Below are positions 34,132-47,537 of a DNA stretch of 64,000 nt, in pieces. Position numbers and translations under genes: made by a program. Where the stretch lies: NCBI GenBank assembly GCA_036924285.1, contig JAYKYS010000012.1, positions 14,260,001 to 14,324,000 on the forward strand, read 5' to 3'. Numbering within the stretch: the first letter of the stretch is position 1; the number at the start of each line of letters is the position of its first letter. Origin of the DNA: Asterella californica (Eukaryota; Streptophyta; Marchantiopsida; Marchantiales; Aytoniaceae). The notes under the pieces are model-generated. The model was not told where the DNA came from. It did not search any database and saw only the letters and a program-made list of their open reading frames with translations.

Positions 34132-37100
34132 TCAAAGGTGATTTCTTAGCAGGTTGCGCAGATATTCCATCTGTTCTTGTTCTCCGCTGAGCTCGTCCCA
34201 CTGGCAATAGCAAGATAAGAAAACTGAACCACATCAGTCAATCCCCTCGAAGACAGATGAGAAATCCCACCCAAAGGCTCATCGTATTGAATTCAATCTC
34301 TGTAGGAACAACGTATCTGTAAGTTAGAGATATTTTCGACAAAACATTAATTAGGGGGCCACACTTAAAACAGACTGCAAATTGTTCCGATGGCGTACAG
34401 ACAAGTTTGCAGATTCACTATGCAAGACACTCAAACCAGCTAAAGCATGAATCTTGCAGTCCAACATAGACTTCATGAACACAAACACTCACGCAGGTAG
34501 AAATCTTTTAAATTTCACCTACCTCTAGATACGGTACAGAGAAAACGGTCCAACCAGCAGCAGAAAGCTGTCTCCGCTTCAAGACCGTGTGACCGAGGGC
34601 TGTACCTGTTAGTGACCGAACTAAGTCAGAGCAAGCTCAACAGAAGTGTTCTGTCCTCCGAAAACGCTAAAGCTATGTAAAATTGTACTATGCAACGGAA
34701 GGCAATCTTCCTGAGGGTAGATAGATCACCTTTTTCTCAACACCGAAATTTCAGATGTGACTCACTAGCAATGATTAAACAATATACACCAGTTCAGGCT
34801 CTCAAAGCCAGAAGCGCACGGCAACAATGAGGCACTCATCAACTTCGTCACCTCCTCCAAAGCACTACGTAGTTACCTGTATTGCGAGCAAAGTGGGTTG
34901 GTCCGTCAATCTCAAGCGCAATACGCTTCTCCACCAGGGCAATATCCAAGGAATGACTTGCAGCGTGATATTCACCGATCCATGGGCGTCCCGTGCTCAC
35001 CAGCAGCATTTCCACATCCTTCTGCGTGGTGGACGTCGACATCTTTCCAACTTTCAGCTTGTCCCATTCCGACAGAGCAAGTGCTCCTAACGGTTCACCA
35101 GGACGTAAGTTCAACTCGGGATACTCGAGCTCTAGACTGAGAGAGGTCTGATGGAGTTGTGAGAGCTGCACCCTTTGACCAGCGAGTTCTTGGACCTCCA
35201 TATAGTTCCTTTGGGTTCTCATTATGATCTGATTCCATATAAGTGCAAAAGAAGGCCTCTTCAGTGCATCCAACACTGTGTAAGACCAGGACAAGCTAAA
35301 CAGCTGACTTAGAGTAAAACTGCTGAAGTAAGTCTCTGCAAAACCGCTACTTGTTGATGGCCCGTCACTATACACGGAGCGCAAAAGCGTTGTATCTGTA
35401 GCGTGGTCTGAAGTCCCGCATTCTGAATCGAGAGAATCAATGAGAAGCTTTGCTGGCTCATTCAAAGCTGCAAAGGCCCACAGAAGTTGGGAGAGCTCCT
35501 GAGATCGGAAATCACGACGAAGTAAGCTCGCCCTCTGGTCCAAGGCCTTAAACAGGACAGGAACAGAGTGCTGCATGGATGCAAAGGCGCCAGCAATGTT
35601 GGCTATATGCTGTGGTTCTAGATCCAAAATATTCGACATTGCCCTGTCTGCTAAAAGGTCCATCTCTGCCCCGTACAGAGAGCTTCCACCCACTTTCGAA
35701 AGCGCCCAGGCGATGTTGGATATACTTTGAGCTGAGCATTGGTGAAGGGATTCTGTGGCTGCACTGACAAGCGAAGCCATTGCCTTCTGGCGAGAAAAAG
35801 AAAGCCTGTCACTTTTGTCCATCGACTTTGCCTCCATGTGCTTGGCGATTCTATGAAGCGCTGTGGAGATGTTTGTAGAGCTTAATAAGAGATATTCGCC
35901 TTGTGCCCAGGGACTGCTCTCCAAAATGCTGCTTACGACAGAAAGCACATCACCCGCATTGCTTGCTTCGATCAGACTTCTGTTCACATCAAAATCTTCT
36001 TGACGTCTCCGCCTGCTTGATGCCCTTTGAGGTCCTGAACAAATTATGTTAACAACACTTTAAGCGCTGGAATATATTCGTACGTTTATATTTTGGTACA
36101 CTTCAAGCGCTGGAATATGTCACTAGCTGCTCGAGTCAATTTGGATTCTATCTGCAAGAAGGAAGAACGAATAGTCCAGACATTGCCAAACCTGGCTGCG
36201 GCGTAATCAGGATCATCAGTGCCTAGACCCTGAGTCAGCGTGGGGCAGAACCACAAAATGAGTAATGTGAAAATTCCTGAACCTCTATCCTTAGCATCTT
36301 TTGTGACAGTCGGTCACGAAGTCCTCCGCGACCCTAACGAGCAGCTTGTAATTCAAGATTGGCGAATAGTCTTTATCCCCAAAGTGGAAGTGCTCAGGTC
36401 GTCGCAAGAAGCTACTCCGTCACAAGGATTATAAACTTAAAACAGGAGACGAGAACTCGACAGTAAAAAGTCAAAAGTACGAGACCCGATGTACCTCTCG
36501 AGACCCGATTCTTCAATCCACGCTTAAAGAGCTCGGAACCGTCCTGAATCAAAAATTCTTCCCGCTCCGGCCGAACATCCTCCTGAATCACGAATTCTAC
36601 CTCCTTTGGCAAAACATCCTCCTCAATGCTCATCTCTCCGGTCTTTCGAAAAGTCTTCCAGTATTTACCGAGACCCGCTAATTCCTGAAAGCCACCACCA
36701 GAAACTAAAGCAGACATGAAAGCGCTGTCCATAGGGGATTCAACTGTCTCAGGGGAAGGCGCCACAGCATTTCGGTCAATGTCAGCTCTAAATGACTTCT
36801 CAAACTTCGAATCTTCCTTTTGCTTCTTCTTCCTGTTCTTCTTCTTCTTCTTCTTCTTTCGTATTTCAAGCAAAGCAGCCACAGGCAGTCCCCTTTCCTG
36901 TATCGAGAGGATTGCTCTCTGCCGAGCCCTTTCTGCCCAGTCGTCCACCTTCTCATCTCTCTTTACAGAACCCAGTTCCTTGTCGCCACGGCTACTTCTC
37001 GTTCTAATTCCGTCCTTGTCTTCCTCCTCCATAATGTCATCAGAGTCTTCATACATGTCATCTTCCCAGTCGTCATCGTCATCGTCCTCATCATGAATAT

Positions 37101-37416
37101 CTCCTCCTATCTCAAACCGTGCTCTCCTGCGCCTCCTAGCTGCTGCTGCAACAAGCACCGCTGAGCACCTGTTCGACAAATTCTTGGCCGTCAACCAGTA
37201 ATTCGCCCTGTGAATTGCTGGAGCTGCAGCACTGGCTGTCGCGTTTGGGGCTCTGGAAGAAGAACAAGGGTTTAGAAGCGATAATCTACAACACGGTCCA
37301 TGCTTCTTCGACCAGCTCCAGCTGCCACTGGAAGATGACCCAGAGGCAGTGGCCGCATAGCAGCAGACACGAAGTGCGTTTGGACCTGTGCAGATGGACG
37401 ACATGGAAATGGACAT
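34132..37416 (-). CDS. RAP: RAP-domain chloroplast RNA-maturation protein, 4 exons
   Basis: Exons on the minus strand: 37416-36495, 36034-34877, 34605-34523 and 34200-34132 (TGA). Donors and acceptors are canonical (GTACAT, GTAACT, GTAGGT; TTGTTCAG, AACAG, TTGCCAG) and the total is 2232 bases, 743 residues. The N-terminus is Ser/Ala/Arg-rich without acids for about 90 residues, fitting a chloroplast transit peptide. Acidic (DDDDDDWEDD) and lysine-rich (KKKKKKKNRKKK) tracts follow. Exon 2 opens with RRRRQEDFDVNRSLIEA and contains helical repeats (SISNIAWALSKV, HIANIAGAFASM, ELSQLLWAFAAL) of the FASTK/OPR-like type. The RAP domain spans the last three exons: IALEIDGPTHFARNTG, HTVLKRRQLSAAGW, VPYLEWDEL. 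This layout matches Arabidopsis RAP (At2g31890), needed for chloroplast 16S rRNA trailing-end maturation and affecting immunity. The order and RAP core make family assignment firm; orthology is inference. Confidence 0.92.
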
Positions 37417-40064
37417 CTTGTACAGTTCCAGCTTAGGCGTGCACGATTCCGAAGTTCTACATCAGATAAACAAAGCTCGCTCGTTCGCTCTCTTGCCTTG
37501 ATTCATGTGAATCAAGGCAAAACCTCTCCGGTGGGCAGCAAATTCCGCCTATCCCGCTTTGTCTGCCGCGATTCGCATTCTTGTCTCTCCAGATGCTTTA
37601 CCGTGCTGACGATGCTGTACAAGCATTTGAAGCTGCACAAATGTTCCGAGTTTTTGCACCCTTCGGCATGGTTCTGTTAAGCTGAAGAAGTTTTCTTTGG
37701 ATAGTTGAAGCTTTAACGAACTCCACGAAGAAATGGACAACCCTCACTCTACAATTCCTCTTATCCTCTTGTCTAAAAGATTGTCTTATATTAAATTTGC
37801 TGCAGCTATCGTAAAATCATCCACTAGATGGACAATTTTCGCAAATCATGAGTTGAAAGCATAGTCTTGTCTTCTCCTCCTTTAGATTTTCGATATTTGA
37901 GAATCCAATCATTTTGGTTTTTTGATTGATTAAAAATGATAAAAAACACAAAATAATCAATAACAAAAATATCTTCTTCGTCCATCAATTTGTCCAAGAA
38001 GTCACAAGAAGCTACCTTCTCCCTTAGAAGTAAATATCTTAACCCAACAATTTGATCTCTAAGCAAATAGACACTTGTTCTGATCCAGAATGTTATCCCA
38101 TGTAACTAACCGTTAGTTTTAATGCATAAAACCAAATTGCTTTGTCCTCCTGACCCATGAAAGATATGTAATACCAACAAATAATAAATATAATTATTAA
38201 AGATATTTCACGTAAATTTTGGATAAAAAATATCAGGTTGAGGGAAACAATCGAATAATTCCTTCCACATACCTCTCCAAACTCTGTGAAATAAATACAA
38301 TATTAATTCTGCTCTTGTGCTGATTACATCTCAAAATAAACAAGCTCCGATGCTAGAATATGTAAGAAATTATATTTTTCCTAGATTGGATAGAACGCGA
38401 ACTAGATTAAGAAATCTTTTTGAACAACCAATGAACCTTAATCATATTTCGGTTCGCTTGTTAAAGAAAACATCTAACTTCATGTTACCTTCCTCTACGT
38501 TCCATTGTAACTGAGAAAGCCAAATTGGCTGCACAATGGAATGCACTCTGATTTTTAAATATATTCTGATATGATTTTTCATAAACACAGGTAATTCTTA
38601 TATAAAACAATTTCCAAATTGCTAATGATGGACCGCCTTTCATCGCAGGTATCCACCTCCAGCCTGTGGGTAAAAAAGAAATAAAGAAAAAAGAAAAGTT
38701 CTCTCTCAAAAATCATGAATCAGATGGAAAAATTTGCATGAATAACCGAGTCACCGATGCAACTAAATCATCTCTCGGTTTGACTGTTAAAGAAAGCATT
38801 ATACCCTCTCCTTACGCAGTAATTAGGAAGTATAACTTGATTATATAGTGGAATGGTCATTGACTTTAAAAAGATACGAGACTTACACAATGGTACCGTA
38901 GGAAATATGTTTTGGTCCTTTGGACCAAGATGTGAAAATAGACCTCGGTTTCTCTCCATATCCGGTCCTGATACCACATCAAAATGAAAGACAATTCATA
39001 CAAATAAATAAAGCAGTTCAAACAAGTAGATAATTTATGAATAATTTAGTTAATATAGAATAATTCCATAAATTGAAATCATACAAATCGTAAGACATAT
39101 GATACAAGAATTTACAACTTATACTCATAGAGAGCCAATATTCTTTATCATTACTTCGGTTCCTAATATAACTACTACTTTCCAACTTTGACGTAAGTTA
39201 TATCATAGTAAGCGTACTTACAAGGCATGTCATATGTATATGACCGAGAGTTTAAGCAAGTGAACAAATAAGTATTCTGTCATATTTTGTTCACTTTAGA
39301 GTCTAATATACATAGATAACTTAGTTATAAAAGAACGACTATGATTGTGATGTTTATCATTGGACAAGCAACACGTTTCAGGCTATCACTCTACGAGTCT
39401 TATGTTTCTCACTAAATGAGTCATGAGCACAATAATCTTTCTTTTGACATACACGTGGACAAGAAGGATTCGTCAGAATCAAACGTGAAGTAACGACAGT
39501 ATTCTACGTTGTGTCACAAGGTATTTACTTACTGGTTATATATAGAATTTGATGCAGAACCACATGTCGATGATTTGTTCGTAGAGCACTCACACCTTGG
39601 GCTTGGACTTCTAATATTCTACATTTTCAATCTGCAAATATACAAAAAACTTAGATCCTTATTATCATTTTTGAATATTTTTTCTCATCTTTAAAAGCTT
39701 GACTTTGTTCATTCTTATGTTTAAAACATTCATTTATCTATTAAAATCACAAGATAAGCTAAGTTTGTATGTACTTCTATATATTATAAAGTCTTTGAAA
39801 TCTTATTTTCAAAATTTTATTGCAGTATCTATCAAAAATTTATAACATTCTTCCAAAATATATGGTTTACGGATGATTATTTGCTGCTATTCTGAAATAA
39901 AAATTCCATCATATTTAATAAATTTAAATTTTATATATCTTCTTTAAAAAGATTTAAAATTTATATTTATATTCAAATATATTAAACACATCTTTCAGAT
40001 TTTCTCACATAGTTCATAGATTCATACACTCGCGTTCCAATGCACTCACACAAGTGTACAATTT
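37417..40064. other. AT-rich intergenic DNA
   Basis: The first few hundred bases should contain the 5' UTR and promoter of the RAP gene; I see no clear TATA box. The rest is AT-rich. A frame at 38317-38514 (65 codons, RTRTRLRNLFEQPMNL) could be an old retroelement fragment, but I cannot place it. Nothing else is recognised. Confidence 0.45.
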
Positions 40065-41060
40065 CTATATAAGGGATTTTGACTTCCTTCTGCTTCTGGT
40101 ACTCATCTTGAGTACTGCATCACCCATAATTTCCTCTGGAGGGCAGCTATCTAAATCTGAGTAAGGGCTCCAAGTAGTTTCATCTGCCATGATAAAAGAT
40201 GGTGCTTCTTCAGGTGACTTCTTCTTCTCGACTGTAGACGTCTTCTGCAGCTGAGGCTCTTTTTCTATGCGTTTCCTAGGGTCTGGTTCGTCTTCCTCAA
40301 TGTGTAGATAGTTCGTGCAATCTCCATGATCTTCTTCTTCTATAGAGATATGTTGTACCACTGCTAACTCAAGTTTAGAAGTTGATTATGCTTCTGCAGG
40401 AGGTGTGGTATCTGCAAATCTGACCATCTGTCGTGGTCGTTGAGTCTGAAGACAGTTCCCCGTGAAGTGTCTTGCATCCTTACCATTTCCACACAAGGGC
40501 ACTTGCCCAATTTGTCTTCTTGGATGAGGACAGGTGGACCATCAGTGTCCTGTTTCTCCACAATTGTTACATGCTCCAGGAAGAGAGTTTAGAGATCTCT
40601 GTGATGAAGAAGGTTGCTATGGCATCTAGCCCAATTGACTGCCTGATCTTATGTGCACTGGTCCATGGTGTGTCCGGAAGAGTTGCAGAGTTGCATCAAA
40701 TATTTGGCCGGAAGGTTGCTTCCGCTTGTCCTTCGGTTTCATAAAATGAACCTCTAGATCTGCAAACTGCTTGAGTAAGGAATGTCATATTCTGAATCAG
40801 AGCTGTTGTCGCTACCATCCTCTGAGATTTTGGGATCAATCCCCTCAATCTTCCTTCACCTGAGAAGCCTCTCCTGCACTTGGGAAGACGTCTTCTGCGT
40901 AACCATGATCAAAATCAACTTTGTAAAGGAGGTCACTTGTTTGGGTTCTGTCTTCTCCAAAGATTATGCTCGAGATGGAAAGCTCTTCCAATTCTACGTT
41001 TCAGATCTTCCTGAGCTCGTCTTCTTTCTTCTGGTGTCTCAAGGGTATCCTCTGTTCTCT
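40065..41060 (-). pseudogene. gag fragment of the second copy
   Basis: Minus-strand frames at 40364-40561 (DTDGPPVLIQEDKLGKCP) and 40065-40361 (VQHISIEEEDHGDCTNYLH, ending STRSRRKSKS) match the first copy around 18358-18840 (DTGGPPVLTREDRLGKCP; VQHITVEEEDPGDCTD). Upstream, 40.6-41.0 kb matches the acidic gag leader and first zinc-knuckle region in pieces. It stops exactly at the rearrangement breakpoint. Confidence 0.7.
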
Positions 41061-43507
41061 AGAAGCGGTTTGCTGGAGTGAGTGTACACACTTAAGGTCT
41101 TTATCCACGCGTCGTCTGCTTCTTCCTCTGGTCGGAGGCAACCATCAGAGTGCAAAAAAGAGGTGTCACTCTTCTCTTCTTCTAGTACTTGACCTGGCAG
41201 ATTGAAGTTCTAAACAACTTTTCACAGGTTCAGAACGTCTCCCTTTCCTGCTTCATGTGCGCTTGACTGCAGACTTCTATACCGGTAAGATTAAGTCTTC
41301 CAAGAGACTCGTGAAAGTGAGGAAGCGGTCTCTTCTCATTCCTCCCTGATGTTTCTCATCAACTTCTAGATGCGGTTCCTGTCTTCTAAACAAGATAGTG
41401 TTGCACAACACACTAAAAATCCAATCCAAGTTAGTCTTAATTCAACCAACTACTGGCACACTGAAAATCCAATCCAAGTTAGTCCTAATTCAACCAACTA
41501 CTGACACACTGATCCATGAAGCTTAGAACAATCGTTACTAAGATGAAATTTCTGGCAGCAGTGCCAAAAATACGAGGTTACTATATGTAGTGTCCCAGGA
41601 TTTCTCCTTTAGTCCATTGTAGCATAAAAGATTTCATTCTCTAAGAAGATTTACACTAGTTACATTGTTCTAAGTTCTAAGATCTGTTCAAACTCACAAA
41701 CACCCGAGTTTTGTCTAGAAGTCTCTTTTAACTCAGAAAAACACGTGGCTTCTTGACCTTTCAGAAGGTGTCATGGATCATAACATACAACTATTACTTA
41801 AAATACAACACAAATATACACTAAGAAGACCGGGAAGACGATTACTACTTCTTGATTACGGCTTCCAGTCTTCTCTTGTCGGCTTTCAAAAACAATTCTC
41901 AGCTTCTGGTTCAACTCGGCTTCTGACACCTTCAGAACACTGCCTCTGCTTCGTAGATGCCAATTACTACTCCGTATCACAAATTACTCTTGCAATTTTC
42001 AACGGGTTAGATCAATACATGGTGTATGCCTCCTGTAGCCTTCCCAGGCTTCTGCCTGCTACAACGGTCTTCTGGCAACACTACAACGACACTTACATTC
42101 ACGGATACTCATACGAAGCTTATAAAACCAAATAGAAGAAAGAATGAAGATGGGAAGATGAGAGAAGAGAAAATCAAAACGAGGAGAAACAAAAGAAAAG
42201 AGAGAAATTAATATTCAGACAGACTTCTAGTTCGGATCCTAACTAACAAGCCATCCCTGCTTCTAGTAAATTAGAGAAGAAGATCACATATCTACATACA
42301 GTCCCACTGTCTTCTGGTTGAGTAATCCGTCAACTTCTGTGTACTTCAAGACTTCCTCTAGAGGCAATCTTGGATCCCTTTGGCCAAATGAGCTTTTACA
42401 GGGGTTCAGACCTATGCCGACATTCTCATCGTCTAACTCTCCGACTTCCTGCTTGGTACTCAACCAAATTCTACAGGTTACGGCTTCTAGCTTCTTCTGC
42501 CCTTGCTTCGACTACTCTGACTCAGAGGACCAATCTCTCATGGATAGTCCATGCGTGGATCCGAAGTGCTGCACTGGATGAGACAAGCTTGGACTCTACA
42601 CAGCTTTTAACAATCATCGTCACTCAACAGGAAGACTTCTCATGCACAATTGGGTATGAATTCGATGAAACTCAATCCTCAGAAGACATAGACAAAGCTT
42701 TTGTAAACAAAATCTGCAATCCAATCCCTTTAGAAGAAGTTACATCGGCTTCTGGAAGCTACTCTTTCAGCTGCCTATCACTACCCTTCGACACACTAGC
42801 CTAAACAAAACTGCACGAGGATGTCGTTCTCTGTCTATGTTGTCTATTCTTGTCTACACTCCCACGAACCCCTCTTGGGTGCGGAGGTGTAGACCTGCTC
42901 TATGCGTAACAATACTCTATGTGTAGCCTCGTGTCTGTAGTGTGTTTACATCGATCTCAACCTTATACTACCGTGATCCTTTCGAATCCCAACCACAGCC
43001 CAGAGGATAAAATGAGACAGTGTCAGAGGATCATCACCTCTTGGACGTCGGTTCTCCTCAAGTTGAAAAGTATTCCCTACTCCTGCTGTAACTAACCCTA
43101 TCACATGGACAATAACCTAAAATATAAAAGAGAGTTACTCAGCTTAAAATAACTAATTCTGATTTTCTACAAAGTAGCAAGATATAAATAACTAACTAAG
43201 TCTCCTATCTATTCCTAGTCACCAAATGTGACATCCATGGGATACGTATCTGCTTAACTATCTAACTCGTCTTCTGGTACCATGTGCGGTTCTGCTGATA
43301 TCTCTGACGTGACTCTGGCATCCGTCTCAGTGGGCAGCCATGTGTGCTTCTGTAATTGACTCGGAAGCCATAAGATGTCTTTGGGATGCCTTATCCATCT
43401 GCGCTTCCAGGCTCTCTGCAAGATCTGCTCGCTGCTGGGAGCTTGGTCAATCTCCTGGGGTCAGAGGCAATCATTGCCTCCACTTTGAACACATGAGAAG
43501 CCATCTC

Positions 43508-44703
43508 TTATTCTTGTCTTCCAGAAGACGTCTTGGCTCCTGGAGCTTCCTCGCATGTCTTCTCTGCTTCCAGTGTTGTTACCACCAGGAGGATAGCTAG
43601 GTCAAACTCCTTCTTGTCTAGATCTTCCAGATGGGCTGATCTTGGGGCACCGGAAGATGTGGCTATGAGACTGAGAACCGAAGGAATACCGTAGAGAGTC
43701 TTCAGATCCTCTACATGCCGATCCAAGTAGCGGAACATGTTGTCCTTGCATTCCACCAACATCTCCTTGGAGGCATCATCTCACGTTCGGACTAAGGTCA
43801 GAAGCTTCCTCCCTACGGTCAAGTTAAACTTCTTCCTGAGTGCTTCTCCCATCTGCGTCATGATCTCCTTGCTTCGAGCTTCTGCTTCCACCCGCTGCTT
43901 CTTCTCCTACGCAGCCTTGGCTTTTGCAACTTCTCGTTGTGCATCCCAAGTCTTCTTCTCGCCCAACTGATCAGTTAATTTACTTCCTGCTTTCTCTGCT
44001 GAAGTCGCACCTGCAACTACTGGTGGCTCTTCCGCAGTTGGACCAATTCCTTAACAGAAGTAGAAGCTTCCGTTTTGTACTTGCTCTCTGTTGTGCGGAG
44101 GTTGGCTTCCAAAGCTTCCACTCTCTGCTTATGCGCTTCCTCCTGCTGAATCAAAGTCTGAAGACCGAATCCATGTTGAAGAGACTTCTCATGGACCTTT
44201 GCCCACTTCTCCACCGTCTTCATGGCTGGCTGGATCTCGGTGCTGAAGAAGGCGCTGAACTCCTCCAGTCTTCTTCTCGCAGAAGCCAAGTTCATGCCTA
44301 CATACCGATCCGTGATAACTTCCTTGTCTTCTTGAGGTACCTCGATCTCTTCCATCATGGTGGCTTTTCCTTCTGCACTCGATAAGATGCTACTCTCAAT
44401 CTCTTGGGTGTGAGATCACTTCCAACAGCAGAGACAGACTTTTTCTCTGCGGAGTCACCGGTCGCAGTCGATCTTCCAAGAAGAGGCAGGTAGTACTTCA
44501 AAGTACATGTCATTTTCCTGAAATGATCGTTGGAATCTTCTCCTTCTCCAGCTCATAACCGCGGTTCTCAGATTCAGGTCGGTGGAAAGCTCTCCGTCAT
44601 CACTCCACCGTCCATAAGGCTGGTCTTCCTCTAGCGACCCCTGCCTTGATATGTAGCAAGGCATCTCAGGATTCCTAAGAAGACAATCCACCTTGCAATT
44701 CAT
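43508..44703 (-). pseudogene. coiled-coil extra ORF of the second copy, broken
   Basis: Three open pieces (44703-44455, 44358-44017 and 43762-43508) correspond in order to the plus-strand ORF at 12414-14393. Shared segments include GMNLASARRRLEEFSAFF against EMNLSSAGRRLEEFSAYF and MFRYLDRHVEDLKTLYGIP against MFRYLDRQIEGVKTLYGLP. That the sequence is retained in two copies shows it is a regular part of this family. Function unknown. Confidence 0.7.
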
Positions 44704-46210
44704 CCTACTTCCTAACAGAAGATGAACAGATACTTGAGAAGCGAGTCCTACGAATTGATCAAAAGAAGGTTGAAGGCTCTTGCGATGACAGTGATATCCA
44801 GGAAGACTCTCAAAACAGCTTCTAGTTAACTAACGTCTTCAGAAGACTTCCCGCATCTAGGCTTCCCATCACTGATCTCATCTGTCTTCGGCTTTCTACA
44901 CGTAATCTGTCATCAGAACACACACTGAACGTTCGCACTCTTATCTTTCGACTGCTCACCTCGCGTACAACTCTCAAAAGAAGCTTGTTGCGTAATGAGA
45001 AGACATGACCCTTGACATTGCTCTCCAGATTTTGCCAACACGACTTCTCATCATTCTCATCTATAGTTGGGAAGAAGAAGAAACAAGCTACTGTGGGTCG
45101 AGGATGTGTGGAGGACCTTCACATGTTCTCGCACATTTTGCCAACCTTTCTAATCTTCTAGCTCTTTAGGAAGATGTGGATTTGGGAAGTCATGAACCTG
45201 GGAGGCACTGGTCTGATTCCTAATTTCTTGCTTCTCAAAACAATCATGAACTCTCAATTTCACTTTGGATCCACATCAAGCTTCTCTCAAATCAATTCCA
45301 ATGCAATCCAAGCTATTTGATGTGAATTTCAATAATTCAGCTTCTAGAAATGTCCAGACATTGAAACGAGTCTTATGTTCATGGATTCGGGAGAGAAGCA
45401 TAACGGGGTAGGGAAAATTGATGGATAGAACAAAATTTTCAAGACAGAGAGGAGAAGAAGATCAAATTTGATTCTTCAAGAAGAGGGCTGTCGAAACTTA
45501 GAGAGTGCTTCTGCGTCCAATTCTCTCGGGAGAAATTTCCAGGGAGGGGGGAGATAGGTAGGCTTCCTGTAAACAATCGAGGAAGCAAAAAGACATAGGA
45601 ATAGAAGGACGGAAGCGATGAGAAGGAGGAAAGAAGCGAGAAGAAGCTCAGTACTGTGCTTCTAGAATGCGCTACGCTTTTGCTCTAATCTTTGATGTCT
45701 TCTGCACGTACTAATTTGATTCTGCTCACGATGATTTCGTCTTGCTATGATCATGCTCTCGCATTCGACTTCGAGCTGCTATCTGCAATCTTGAAGCTTC
45801 TAATCTTCGATTCTCAGAGGCTTCCAATCTTTGATGCCTTTGGGAACTCCTGCCTTCTTCTAATTCAAGTTCTCTTCTTGCTAGAAGACGACTGCTCTCA
45901 ATCTCCCACTGAATTCTCTCTGTGCACACATGTAGTGTCTTCCTCGATTTTGAATTGAGTAGAGAAGAAGAAAACATGTATGGTACTATTGTGCCTCTTC
46001 TCCTGATGCTTCTCTGTCTACTCTGTTTTAGGTAAATGTTCTGTCAACCTTGGTCCTACCTACTGCGACGATGGCTGTTGATGCAAGGTTGGTGATTCTC
46101 GCAGTTACAGTCATAGTCTTCCTGGGAAGACTTCACACTCTATCTTCTGGATCTCGTCTTCCAAAAACATCTTCCCATCTTCCCGGAAGACGTCCGTCTT
46201 CCAACCTTAC

Positions 46211-47103
46211 GGCTTCTAAAGTGACTTAAAGTTCTCGTAGAAAAGGAACCAAAACTGGATAGTGCTTTATGCGCTTTACTGTAAAGTCGACCTCCTATCA
46301 GCTGTATGTAGTATTGAAAGACTTGCCTTGAGGCAATTCCACTCGCAGTCTGGAGAAAGCCATTGAGGATTTATCGTGAACAATCAATTAACTGCAGGTT
46401 CAGTTACCGTACAGTAGTGACACAAAGGTCCACGCAGCTATGGAAGTCTTCTCTCTATGAAATTGACTATCAGTATTTTCAAGTAAAGTTACCTAGTTCT
46501 ATGTTGTCGACCATTGTTTTTCTTCTGACGCTGATCCTTGAAGGCATATTATTGTTCCACCCCTTCCTGCTTTGTTTGAGATTCTGGATCTGAGATGATC
46601 CTTGAGAAATTATGGAAAATCCTTTCTCTAACAATCCTTATTTGCTTTGTAAATATTGGGTACATGCGTATGTTGTTTCTTTGTTTCAATCCATCTTTAG
46701 AAGATGCAACTACTCTCTTTAAGTGTTTCACAATGAAATCGTGAAGTGTACCTGATGCTTTGACTCTGAGGACGTTCACGGTTCAGACTTCTGTTCAAGA
46801 CCATATGTCTCATCTCTTGTTGATGTGAGCAAATGTAGAGATTCGTGGAAGTGAAGGACTAGGGTCAACCTCCATCAATGATGACATCGGCATTGTTTCA
46901 ATTTTTGGTTCATGTGAGAGATTTGGTTGTCAGAGAGGCTGAAAACTCCCAATTCATCCAACGCCTTAGAAAGAGTCAGCGCTCTTCTTTCCATAATGAT
47001 TAAAAGATTGTATTAAGGGCTGTCCAAATATTATCAGACGGAAAGTTTCTTCTCGTCGTCTTCTAAACGAGAACAAAAAAATCCTCACGAGATTCTCCAT
47101 GAC
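46211..47103. other. no recognisable gene
   Basis: Short frames only (for example 46363-46593 and 46549-46779 on opposite strands). Nothing with a known domain. Confidence 0.4.
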
Positions 47104-47537
47104 CACTACTTGCAGCAGCATGTAATTCCGATATATAGATGTATTGCGTGTGCGTACAGTATGGTTAATTTGCAAATGGACAAAGTTACTGCAACATCCA
47201 ATGCAAATATTTTGATAAAACACAATTGAAGTTCAACATCACCTAGCTTTCGCAAACATGAGCTAACGAAAGTTCGACTGTAGCTGGTCAGAGGTCGATC
47301 ACGTTACGAAACGTTAAGGAGGTTTTGATCAAGCCCGACAAACGTATGAGGATTGATAAGCAAATTTCTGAAATAATCTCACTTTCTCATTAGACGCATA
47401 CATTTGTATACCAAGTTTAAATAAGTGTGAATAGAACAGCATCAATTCTAGCATGAAAAACAAATACTGAATTGCGTAGCATAATACATCCGCAGGAATG
47501 CATTCTGAATTTTTGGATCTGCTTCTTGACTACTGCC
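47104..47537 (+). repeat. direct repeat, copy A
   Basis: This stretch matches 52944-53360 in the same orientation over its whole length with scattered substitutions and small gaps. Shared anchors include GTATGGTTAATTTGCAAATG, CATCACCTAGCTTTCGCAAA and GATCAAGCCCGACAAA. No coding frame is shared. Confidence 0.85.

Larger units (their letters stand above)
40065..46210 (-). mobile_element. 5' half of a second GAAGAC-rich Athila/Tat-like element
   Basis: Read on the minus strand this copy has the same order as 10.5-18.8 kb: a GAAGAC-rich leader (46.2-44.7 kb), the coiled-coil ORF (44703-43508), a probable LTR (about 43233-41572), the primer site (41566-41551) and then gag (41.0-40.06 kb). It ends abruptly at 40065 inside the linker after the second zinc knuckle, at the residues that correspond to about 18830 in the first copy. 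The continuation of the same protein starts at 51.11 kb on the other strand. Many stops and frameshifts; not functional. Confidence 0.75.

Noticed and set aside
36716..37164. Plus-strand ORFs with long Phe and Ser runs
   Set aside because: Antisense shadows of the Lys-rich and Asp-rich tracts in exon 1 of the RAP gene.
38317..38514. Organelle-derived or copia-type coding fragment
   Set aside because: No motif is long enough to support either idea.
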